DNA of 20,528 nucleotides, taken from contig KN880786.1 in the NCBI GenBank assembly GCA_000934385.1, positions 1 through 20,528 of the forward strand, given 5' to 3'. The stretch's first letter is position 1; the number at the start of each line of letters is the position of its first letter. Of the stretch, positions 9,718 to 17,805 are shown piece after piece. The notes under the pieces are model-generated. The model was not told the origin of the DNA. It made no database searches and worked only from the letters and a program-made list of their open reading frames with translations. Position numbers and translations under genes: made by a program. This stretch comes from Cylindrobasidium torrendii FP15055 ss-10 (taxonomy: Eukaryota; Basidiomycota; Agaricomycetes; Agaricales; Physalacriaceae).

Positions 9718-10760
9718 TAGTGAGTCGGTATCAAGCAATTGAATGGGAAGCGCACCATGGCTAAGATGGCAGCATTGACGAGAAGACCCCGGCGTTGCTG
9801 CCTCCGCGCTACGTTGGTACAGAGAGCCAGGTTTGCAAACGCCTGTGCGCTTGAAGGATGTTGGGCGTTGCTTATCATCGGGTACCAAAGGAGCGGTGGA
9901 CGGTGATCAGCGTGCTGTAACCTGTTGTATGCACAGCTCAAGGCGGCGCTTTGCTGGAAGAACGCAATGTCTTCGCGATGCGGGTCCTACGTTACTGGGA
10001 GATAGATGTTAGTCCGTAGATGTAGATGTAGACTATGGTCAAGGCTCACAGTGGCTGGGAATGGCACTGCCATCGATTGAGCGCAGAGTCCAGGTCAACC
10101 ATGACGCTGCTGATCTGTTTGGGGTTCGCCTTCGCGCTATACTGAGCCAAGCCAGTCGAGGATTTACGCGACGAGGCCAATACTTGCGTTGTCTTCACCC
10201 GCAAGTATTCCACAAAGAACACGATTTTAGATGGCTGCTCCGGCGGTTGCTCGGGTGGATCCTCGCCAGCGCGCGCGAACCGATACTCGTCGTCACATAA
10301 GATTGGAGGCTCTGTAGCTATGCCGAAGATGATCAGGCGAAGGTGCTGAGTCTGTTGTATGCAACGTACTCATCCTTTTTTATCGTAACTGTGCGGCCCA
10401 TGGTGCACGGTGAGCGAGCCGTTCTGGTTTAACCAGATGAGGACCCTGGATGGGTGTCGGTCACGGCCTACACGCGCAGTATACTAATGCTCACCAGAAT
10501 GCCCTCTTGTCTAACTCATGCTCCGTTTGTCTCATGTTACGCTTGGGTGGTTGAAGCCGAGGCAACACAAGATCTTGCGCAATCTTCAATCCAACGCCGC
10601 TCATGGTCCAGAATCCTCGCGGGATAAAACGTCCTTGATGTAAATTGATGCCAACGCGCAGCGCCAAAGGTCATCCAAGTGTCTGCCAGGTGAACCGTAT
10701 TGGAAGCTTGAAGTCTGGATTCCGGGTGGGAAGGTTAGCAATGGACAAATCAACATTGCC
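9718..10760 (-). pseudogene. Fungal-specific transcription factor domain protein, decayed
   Basis: Minus-strand blocks match, in the right order, the middle homology region of fungal Zn2Cys6-type regulators (Fungal_trans family): DLWRCALASIYIKG; GFWTMSGVGLKIAQDL; ELDKRAFW; VLIWLNQNGS; MGRTVTIKKDE; LCDDEYRF; VMVDLDSALNRW; DPHREDIAFFQQSAALSCAY; FANLALCTNVARR. A typical 49-bp intron survives at 10446-10494, exactly between AFW and VLIW. The reading frame shifts between IYIKG and FIPRG, between NGSLT and MGRT, and around the DPHRED block. There a TAG (9987-9989) stands where this family usually has Trp. No Zn2Cys6 cluster was found upstream. When intact it would have been a nuclear DNA-binding regulator; here it is a pseudogene. 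Confidence 0.75.
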
Positions 10761-11827
10761 GAAGCTGATTACAAGTGAGCATGATTGAAACTGCCGTCCA
10801 ACTTCAAGGACGACGCACTCGAAAGGGCTACATAAACCCATCCGCGACTACAACCAGGTTGCAATAGGTAGTAAAAGCAGCCCATGATGATGGTACATAC
10901 GGACATCTGTAACTTGTTAGCTTCAAATTTGCAAAATAATTCGCCGGAGCACGCACCAGGTTTACGCTTTTTCTTGCGGTCAGTTCCGCGCCCGGAAAGA
11001 CCGGCTTTGTCCCGCCATAGCGCCTCGTCAGGTCGCAATTCTGATCCTCAGGAAAAGGTGCGGCGGGGTTGATACGTGCGGTGTTTGTCGGCGACGTTGA
11101 TGGAGGTCTGGAGGACGTGATGGCAGGAAGCTTTGCTACTCGGCGGCGTTTGCCTGCCGTATTTGGCCGCGCTTTGCAAAGCGTTGCGCCGTTCCGCGTC
11201 AACTGCCGTTCGCTCTACGCGCATCTCTTGATCAAGATTACTCGTGAAAGCTTTGCGTGCACAGGACCTTACAGTTAAACAAAAGGGCGTATATGCATAG
11301 GTGTTTGATTGGTGCGTTGCCTGGTCAAAAATTTAGTTGCCACACTTATGGACCGCGTAGTTTCACGGCAGGAAGCCCATCCTCTGTTGCTATTGCCATC
11401 GATGCTCACCGTCTGCATCTCGAAAACATGATCGTGCAGTTCATTGCAAGGCAAGAACGCGGTCACTGCGGCGCCTTTTAGATCCACCTAGTCGCTCGAC
11501 GTCTAAAACTTGAACGCAATAGCAGCAACTTCCCTCGGTTCCCCACAACCGCGTCCTGTATAGCCATTCATACTTCTTGCATTGCTGGATACTCCTCATT
11601 TGCGTATTTGACACACCAATGCCATAGAAAGTCAAGTTGCCAGGCGTGTAGCAAAGGACGCCCTTGACGCTACTTCTTGGGACGCTGATTAGATCCCTTG
11701 ATTTGACAACAAGCCTTGATTGCATGAGTTATACAGTGCATGCTGGGCATACTTTGTTATTAAATAAGGTGAGCATATCTATCGCTACGTTGCTTCGGCA
11801 TGCATCCGGCCTCGTCGCGGCTACAAA
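10761..11827. other. No gene supported
   Basis: Several frames are open for 60-120 codons, mostly on the minus strand, including a basic KKKRKPGACS stretch near 10950. None has a consistent splice pattern, a recognisable domain or the six-cysteine spacing expected for the missing N-terminus of the transcription factor relic. Probably degraded sequence plus the 3' UTR of the Brl1-like gene. Confidence 0.4.
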
Positions 11828-12778
11828 CTATGAGCGCGCCTGTTGCGCCCGGTTCTCAAGTCGCTGAGCTTCGTTGTGCATGTGCATGAGTGCCAAGTGC
11901 CGCGCTTGCGTGCGCCCAGCCGCAAAGGCAAATGTGCAGACAACAATACAGATACCCTGAAATCTGATTTAGATGCCGCAGCGCTGTACGCAACGGCGCT
12001 ACCAACCGCCTGCCAGGTCATTCCTCCCGCAAGGGCATTGATGGCATCTGCTACAACTTCCGCCATCAACACTAGGCGACCAACCCTTTTGTCGTCCGCT
12101 TGCGCGCATAACTGTAGGCGGGAGTGAGTGCGTCGGCATTTGATCAACAGGCATCGTTGCTGACTGACCTCCCATTGTTTGCACAGTCCCTTTAGTGCTG
12201 GGACGGCATTATCGCAGACGTTGATTTGATAGTCCCCTCTGCATTGAATCCTTTGCCTTTCCATTCCTGTAAGCATGAGACGCCGCTATGAGCCGCGTTG
12301 GAGACAAAAGCAAATTCTTCAACGTTCTTACCAAGGACCATATTTGCCTCCTTGAGCCTGAAGTCGCAATATCCGGCATATAGGAGTGACATAGAGAGAA
12401 GCAAGAGTCCCAGCGTCAATGCCGCGTCGCGGGTGGCCAACGATATACGGCGAATTTTGACGTCTAGCGGGACGCCTTTGACGTCTGGTGATTGTGCCAA
12501 TGCAATCAGGGTTGAAGGCGGGACTTGGGGTTGAGGCGCTGAAATATCAGAAGCCCCTTCTAGCAGGGGGAAATTGGCATTGGAGCCTAGAACCGGCGGC
12601 GCCGACCTCCCATCAACGAGGAGCGCGTCAAATCTTGGGAAGATAGGCCGCTTTCCTGAAGAAAACGTCCTGATTAAGGCGGTCCTCTTCTGCAGCATGA
12701 GGGTAAGTAACCTTAGGGTGTACAAGTCCCGGAGCTCACCTGCCCTTGCAGGTGCCGTTGTGGTTCAATCGCGCGCAT
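11828..12778 (-). CDS. Brl1/Brr6-family nuclear envelope protein
   Basis: Exons read downward 12778-12740, 12689-12332, 12266-12169, 12111-12007 and 11956-11828, giving 242 aa with four introns of 50-65 bp, all in phase. Residues 102-121 form a first membrane segment (LTLGLLLLSMSLLYAGY). The lumenal loop then carries the family's four cysteines, C141-x8-C150-x10-C161-x5-C167, within CRGDYQINVC and LCKQWELC, followed by VGRLVLMAEVVADAIN. A second short membrane segment (GICIVVCTFAFAAG) starts at residue 201, then a basic/Gln-rich tail. In yeast Brl1 and Brr6 sit in the nuclear envelope/ER membrane, with the cysteines in the perinuclear space, and help nuclear pore assembly and membrane lipid homeostasis. 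Oddities: the Asn-Arg-Asp-Pro usually following the fourth cysteine is replaced by AQADDKR, and the N-terminus is short. Further upstream exons (12800-13000) are possible. Confidence 0.75.
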
Positions 12779-13145
12779 ATCGGCGGGTAGGTCTTTGATG
12801 GAAGTGGGAAACAACCGAGCTGCCAGATGATGCGACGGGGAAGATATTTCAAGAAATAAGGAATTGAGGGCGAAAACAAAGGCGTCAATGTTATACTTAC
12901 CCAGAACGACGCAAAAGGACATAAACTCTTTGTCTGCCAGTTTGAGTATGTTGTACTCACGTCCCTTCTGCTTGCTCAACCTCACAGGTAATGGGAGCAT
13001 GTTGGGCTCGGTCCAAACGGAGGGTTAGGCAACAAGGCGTCGAACACGTCGCAGATAATTTTTATGCTAAATTTCTCGCATTGTATTCGGTACCGGAAAG
13101 TATACAAGAAGGGGCGTATGTTGTATTTGCGTCGGACAATGCGCG
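12779..13145. other. Between Brl1-like and RING genes; possible extra exons
   Basis: On the minus strand, open coding-like pieces occur (ARLFPTSIKDLPAD directly before the chosen Brl1-like start; KIICDVFDALLPNPP near 13030) with GT-AG pairs between them. They could be upstream exons of the Brl1-like gene or downstream remains of the RING gene. The sequence alone does not decide. Confidence 0.3.
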
Positions 13146-13515
13146 TCACTGACACGGGGAACAGAAAGCTTCGCAATATTCTCTAACCTCCGCGCCGTAC
13201 GACTCGCACATGGATTTGAGAGCATAATTGGGGGTGGCCTGCTTATAGATGCGCTGGGAGCATTCGGCGGCAGGGCAGACGATGCCCGAAACTCGAAGCA
13301 CTGCATTCTTCTCGTTCTTCACCGCGGCCGCGAGACACGGCCCGCACATATCGTGGGCGCACTCTACGCTGCAAGCTGAAGTCAATTCTGCGGTTCAAGG
13401 TTGCGAGCGCGTATATTGCATACGTCAGGATGGGAGCAGTCATAATGCGGGAGCAAACGGTGCATAGCAGCGCGGTCGCGACGACGAGCTTGTTTGCTTT
13501 ACTTTGAGAGGGCAT
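13146..13515 (-). CDS. Small RING-finger protein (C3HC4-like), probable E3 ligase module
   Basis: Two exons, 13515-13424 and 13368-13146, joined over a 55-bp intron, give 104 aa. Only the distal acceptor (ttgcag at 13371-13369) yields the ring: C18-x2-C21, C34-x-H36-x2-C39-x2-C42, C62-x4-C67, with core CTVCSRIMTAPILT and ECAHDMCGPC. RING domains bind two zinc ions and recruit E2 enzymes in ubiquitin transfer. The last cysteine pair is spaced x4 instead of the usual x2. The frame stays open upstream of the ATG (SDPIAVLKQDLD), so the protein may be longer and its 5' exons may lie at 13516-13967. The protein is nearly all RING with no substrate-binding part, so it may be a truncated gene. Confidence 0.55.
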
Positions 13516-13967
13516 GTCCAAGTCTTGCTTGAGAACAGCGATGGGGTCCGATTCTCACGAAATTGGCGGAGTCTAGTAAGCTGTTTTTGAGGTGGGAGAC
13601 GAGCCCCTTGATTGTTGTACGACGAGCTGACGCTCCTTTATTCTGACGCTTGGGGTATTTTGCTCTAGACCCGTCTTTGTTTGACCTCAGGCCGGATCCT
13701 TCGAGGGTTTTCTGTCTATTTCCTGCGGGGAGGGGCGTCAAGGCGTGGGCAATCATGATGATTCGCCATTTAAGAACACAAACATCTGTAAGTCCGGGCG
13801 CAGCCCTGTACGATAAGTATAGATGCACGACGCCGTCGAGTCGACGGAACAGACGCGTTCCCTTTGGCAAGTGGCCAATAGGACAAAAAAGGCCGACAAT
13901 TCAGCAGGAACCGAGCGCCTTTCCTTTGTGTTAGCTTTCTGAGTTAGTTTACCGCTTTCCCCAGAAG
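13516..13967. other. Upstream of RING gene; uncertain coding remains
   Basis: The minus frame is open over about 120 codons (LPKGTRLFRRLDGVVHLY; KGLVSHLKNSLLDSANF) but is one base out of phase with the RING exon and lacks a convincing linking intron. It may be a damaged 5' part of that gene. The plus strand ends in a polypyrimidine-AG acceptor-like signal (ttccccag, 13957-13964) just before the hAT target site. Confidence 0.35.
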
Positions 13968-13975
13968 CCGCCAAG
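13968..13975. repeat. Left 8-bp target site duplication of the hAT element
   Basis: CCGCCAAG, identical to 17557-17564. An 8-bp duplication is diagnostic of hAT insertion, and a perfect match implies little time since insertion. Confidence 0.97.
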
Positions 13976-13985
13976 TAGTGATGGG
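13976..13985 (+). repeat. hAT left terminal inverted repeat
   Basis: TAGTGATGGG, an exact inverted match to 17547-17556. Beyond 10 bp the two ends stay G/C-rich but diverge. Confidence 0.95.
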
Positions 13986-14013
13986 TGCGGGACGGCCGGG
14001 ACCATCCGGGTTA

Positions 14014-14044
14014 CGGGTCGGGAGGTATTCCGGGCCGGGTCGGG
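14014..14044 (+). repeat. hAT left subterminal CGGGTCGGG repeats
   Basis: Exact CGGGTCGGG at 14014-14022 and 14036-14044. Matching copies at the other end lie at 17416-17424 and 17445-17453 (inverted) and 17507-17515 (direct). Short subterminal repeats in hAT elements such as Ac are transposase-binding sites; the same role is inferred here. Confidence 0.75.
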
Positions 14045-14225
14045 TGGCGTACGTGCCACTCGGCTTTATCCCGATGCCTGATCGGGACAGTGCTAGAAAT
14101 GCGCCACATTAGAACGAATTTTGCCTCCGTCTGCTGGGTGACAAATCAGAACTATACAGTTATCGTTAGCCACCAATCGGCATTGTTTTCAGTGCCAAAA
14201 GTCCCAGCACAAAGCCCACACTTTA

Positions 14226-17200
14226 ATGGCAGGCGGCGAAAAGCGCAAGCTTCACGCAAGTGCTGACTCAGCACCGGCCCCTTCTACTGCAAGTAAGAAA
14301 ATTAAGAAAACAATGTCTCGCAACATTATATCCGGCGCAAAAGCCAATATCACCCAACGCTTGTCCAAGAAAAAGCCGAAGAGTGAGCCTCATCTGCTTT
14401 AAGATATCCCTTACTTATTTGAGACTAGACACCGCAAGCTTGGATCGTAACGACGACGAGCCACCAGAGCTTATTGACGTGTCCGACAGTGAAGACGAGG
14501 GCGACGGCCACATCTCCGTCGACTCAGACGGCGAGGACGAAGAAGACGGCCACGCTGCTACCGCTAAGCGTGATGAAGAAGCTGCATCACTCTGTATTTG
14601 CCACCGTCGCAGCTTGTTGACATGAAAGCTAAATTTACCCGCAGTGAAGCGAGCGGCCCGACGCAAAGCCCCCATCTACGCGCTCTACAAGCGCCCTACT
14701 GTCCAGTTCGACCCTAATGGTGCAGCTGCCCAATACCTCCTTTATCCATGCGGTAAATGTGGAGATAGCCAACGTCAAGGCGTCAGCTCGAAAGACGCTG
14801 GCTCAACTGGTCAGTGTGTGTCGCGACATTGCGAAACCTGCTTACCTAGTGGTTGCAGGGCTGCTTCATCGTCACGCCGTTGCTTGCTATGGCCAGGAGG
14901 TTGTCGATGCCGTCCAGGCGACGAAGGATCAAGAGAAGGCTGGAGAAATCATCAAAAAGTACGGCACAAAGAAAGCAAACAAGCTCACCAATATGCTTAA
15001 GGGCATCCGGGCCCCAAAGGAATCGTACTCGACCATCCCTCCAGGCAAAATGGATGTCCGGTGAGTGGTGTCTTTCTGTCGCAAAGGCTCAGTCCTAATA
15101 CTTGACGTTAGTGCCAACATGGTGAAGTGGATTGCGGAAGACAGTCGGCCATTCTCCATCGTCGAAGACAAAGGCCTTCGTTGGATTGCCAAAGAAGGCC
15201 GGCCGCATTACTACCTGCCAGACCGAACGACTATCTCCCGGGACACGAAAACGGTCTTCGTAAAATCGGAGGAGGCTCTGGGGAAGATGCTGCAGGTAAG
15301 AAACATGAAGAAGTATGTATAGCGTTGACCTTAAATGAGATGTAGGAGCACGACGGCCTCCTTGCATTCTCGACCGACTGCTGGTCGGCGCCCAACCACC
15401 ACGCATGGATGAGCCTCAACGTCCACATTACGCCCAAGGGCCAGTCCAAGCCGAAAACGTTCCTCCTTGATTTCATTGAGCTTCCGTGTTCGCACACTGG
15501 CACCAACATGGCACAAGCGTTTGTGGATACCCTCAAACGATTTGGCATTGCCAAAAAGGTTAGCACTTTGATGCATCGCCAGCAGACAGCTCACGCACCT
15601 GCAGGTTCTGTCCGTGACTGCCGACTCCGCCTCTAACAATACCACACTCATGGAAGAACTCGAGCGACAACTTGACGAGTTCGAAGGCATTAAGTTTTAT
15701 GTGCGATGCTTCGCGCACACGCTGAATCTGACAGCTAAAGCCACGCTTCGTCAGTTCGACCCAACTGAGAAGAATTTGGGTGCACGCACCATAGACGGCA
15801 GTAATGAAGAGGAAACGGCGGCGGCGGCGGCTGAGCTTCAACTTGAAGATCTCCAGGCCGCTCTTCGTGACATTGAGGAGCACGGTGTGCGAGATGGCGA
15901 CAATGACGACGGCCTTGAGGAAATGGTCGATGTCTTCAGCGAGTTGACGGCGGAGGAGCGACGTATGTGGGCAGAGCAGACGAAACCAATCCGTACTGCT
16001 CTGATCAAGGTACGTGGTCGTGTTTGGCTGCCCCAGCTTTCCCCACAGTTTCGATCACCCCAGACTGATTGCTAACACTAGATCCGTCGCATTTCTTTCG
16101 CCATCATCAACTCGACTACGCTCTTGCTTCCTGCCTGGCGCGAAACGACCAAGGATACCCCATTCAAAGACCGTGTAATTCCACGCGACGTTCGTACGCG
16201 ATGGAATTCAACCTACGACATGTTAGCCAGCGCTTGGGAAATGCGCGACGTCATCAAGGTCTTTCTTGACCGCGCCTCAAACGGTCTTGTCAAGTACATA
16301 CTCTCGGACGACGAATGGGCCGCTGTGCATGATCTGGTTGACGCGCTGGCGGTGCGTGTTCTGCAGACCATCCATTCTCTTACTCACCGCTGTTTCTTAG
16401 ATCCTCAAGGATGCTACACTGTACTTTTCGTCCAATGACCCCTCCGTTTCCTCCGTGATTCCCGCCATGGACCGCATAGACGAGATTTTCGCCTCTGCTG
16501 CCATCAAGTCGGGCGCATCCACTCAAACATTTTCGCCCCCGATGCGCTATGCGCTCGCTATTGGGAAGAAAATGATGAACAAGTACTACGCCCTCTCGGA
16601 TGACTCGTACGTGTATCGCATTTCAATGGGTATTTCGCTCTCTTCTCCACATCCAAGTGACCTTTCTCATTCCGCTCAGTCCTCCACCCTTCGCACAAGC
16701 TGGCCTACTTCCAGCGTCTCGGCTGGGACAACGATTGGACACACACGGCCGTTCAAATCACACGCGAGGTGTGGGAAAAGCGTTATAAACGCACTCTGAC
16801 CACACCACTACCGACGACGGCGCCAACGCCGTCTGCGCAGGTGAGTTCTTTCATTAATGTCAAGCTTGTGTATTCATTATGACTACGGTAGACCAATAGC
16901 TTTGCTTCGATGATGGCCTCGGAGGTCCACGTCGGCATCGATGCAGGGGACGAGCTCACTCGATACCTTGCAGATGCTCGTGTCGAGACCACCGAGCCGC
17001 TTGCTTGGTGGGTTGCCAACAAGTCGCTCTACCCAAACTTGGCACGTATGGCCATTGATTTTCACACGATTCCGGGTGCGTAACTTGTTCTTTGGACTTT
17101 TTGAGTCTGTACTGACACATTCTTAGCGTCATCCGTCGCTGTTGAGCGTAATTTCTCGCGCGGCCGAATCCTTATTACTCATTTGCGTAACCGTCTCCGA

Positions 17201-17338
17201 GCAAAGACAGTCCAAGCACTTATGTGCCTTGGGGACTGGCTCCGCCAGCATGTAATTACCATGGCCGATGTTGTTCATTTCCTGGAGCATCCCGATGATG
17301 CCGATGCTATGCCTGACCTTGACTTTGTCGACAACTAG
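14226..17338 (+). CDS. hAT-family transposase, 848 aa, 12 exons, intact
   Basis: Exons 14226-14382, 14429-14593, 14645-14809, 14859-15060, 15112-15295, 15346-15558, 15605-16009, 16082-16351, 16401-16629, 16680-16840, 16892-17075, 17127-17338. The 11 GT-AG introns are 46-72 bp; the sum is 2547 nt with no stop or frameshift. Order: basic N-terminus; acidic stretch (about 62-97); BED-type zinc finger C143-x2-C146...H168-x3-C172; RNase-H-like core with FSTDCWSAPN (D302), VTADSASNN (D369), the C397-x2-H400 pair in RCFAHTLNL, RTRWNSTYDML near 538 and LHPSHKLAYF near 670; C-terminal dimerisation region with SVAVERNFSRGR (E785), then LRNRL and ALMCLGDWL. By analogy with Hermes, D302, D369 and E785 are the catalytic triad. 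It acts in the nucleus on its own TIRs and subterminal repeats. Ala-rich EEETAAAAAE lies in the insertion domain. No domestication signs. Confidence 0.95.
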
Positions 17339-17415
17339 ATGTAGGATACATATGTACCCATTATTTAGCTTGATATACTTGATGCTCCCGTCCATAAGCA
17401 CTCGGGATCCCGTCA

Positions 17416-17549
17416 CCCGACCCGACGACATCGGGTTCCCGACTCCCGACCCGTAAGACTCGGTATCCCGAACCCGAGACTGATGCGCTGGGCTGCTTTC
17501 GGGATCCGGGTCGGGTGTGACTGAAATGTCCCGAACCCGGCCCGAGCCC
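17416..17549 (-). repeat. hAT right subterminal repeats
   Basis: CCCGACCCG at 17416-17424 and 17445-17453, CGGGTCGGG at 17507-17515, and CCCGAACCCGGCCCGAGCCC at 17530-17549. This is the counterpart of the left subterminal region and the presumed transposase-binding array. Confidence 0.75.
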
Positions 17550-17556
17550 ATCACTA
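17547..17556 (-). repeat. hAT right terminal inverted repeat
   Basis: CCCATCACTA, the exact reverse complement of 13976-13985. Confidence 0.95.
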
Positions 17557-17564
17557 CCGCCAAG
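17557..17564. repeat. Right 8-bp target site duplication of the hAT element
   Basis: CCGCCAAG, identical to 13968-13975. Confidence 0.97.
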
Positions 17565-17805
17565 ACCTCTCGGTCTGAGCGCAACGAGGCTTTGATTGAC
17601 GCTTAGTCGGACCTGGCCGGTCCTGCAGACTTGTCCTTTGCTTTGTCTGCTGCTCCGCCCTCGCCCAAATGTGACGTCCTAGAAACGCGCGATTACGCTC
17701 GTGGTGGCGATTCCCCGCTACTCCATCCGATGTCCTTTCATCAATTCATCTGCTGCTGCAAACGCCTTTGTCTACCAGACGTATATCTATCGCGCATATG
17801 CTACG
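17557..17805 (+). other. Flank of hAT insertion and 5' region of the F-box gene
   Basis: With one target copy removed, the plus strand would read from an acceptor-like ttccccag (13957-13964) into AAKTSRSERNEALIDA and a TAG at 17605-17607. This looks like the last exon of a gene split by the transposon. The same frame continues coding-like after the TAG (SDLAGPADLSFALSAAPPSP). The rest serves as upstream sequence for the F-box gene. The disrupted gene is not identified. Confidence 0.4.

Larger units (their letters stand above)
13976..17556 (+). mobile_element. Complete autonomous-looking hAT transposon, 3581 bp
   Basis: The ends are perfect 10-bp inverted repeats TAGTGATGGG (13976-13985) and CCCATCACTA (17547-17556), extended imperfectly by G/C-rich sequence. 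They are flanked by the perfect 8-bp duplication CCGCCAAG. Subterminal regions carry several copies of CGGGTCGGG in both orientations. One gene, the transposase, fills the interior, with 240 bp before its ATG and 218 bp after its stop. hAT elements move by cut-and-paste with hairpin formation on flanking DNA. All parts needed in cis and in trans appear present, so the copy may be active or recently active. Confidence 0.97.

Noticed and set aside
10769..11202. Lys/Arg-rich minus-strand frames as the Zn2Cys6 cluster of the transcription factor relic
   Set aside because: The Cys-x2-Cys-x6-Cys spacing is not present in any frame; basic composition alone is not enough.
11821..12276. Single-exon 151-aa reading of the Brl1-like C-terminal half
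   Set aside because: It reads through two good introns and loses the second membrane segment; splicing at 12112-12168 and 11957-12006 restores the family pattern.
17129..17584. 151-codon minus-strand frame across the hAT 3' end
   Set aside because: It overlaps the last transposase exon antisense and runs through the terminal repeat and target duplication, so it cannot be an ancestral gene.
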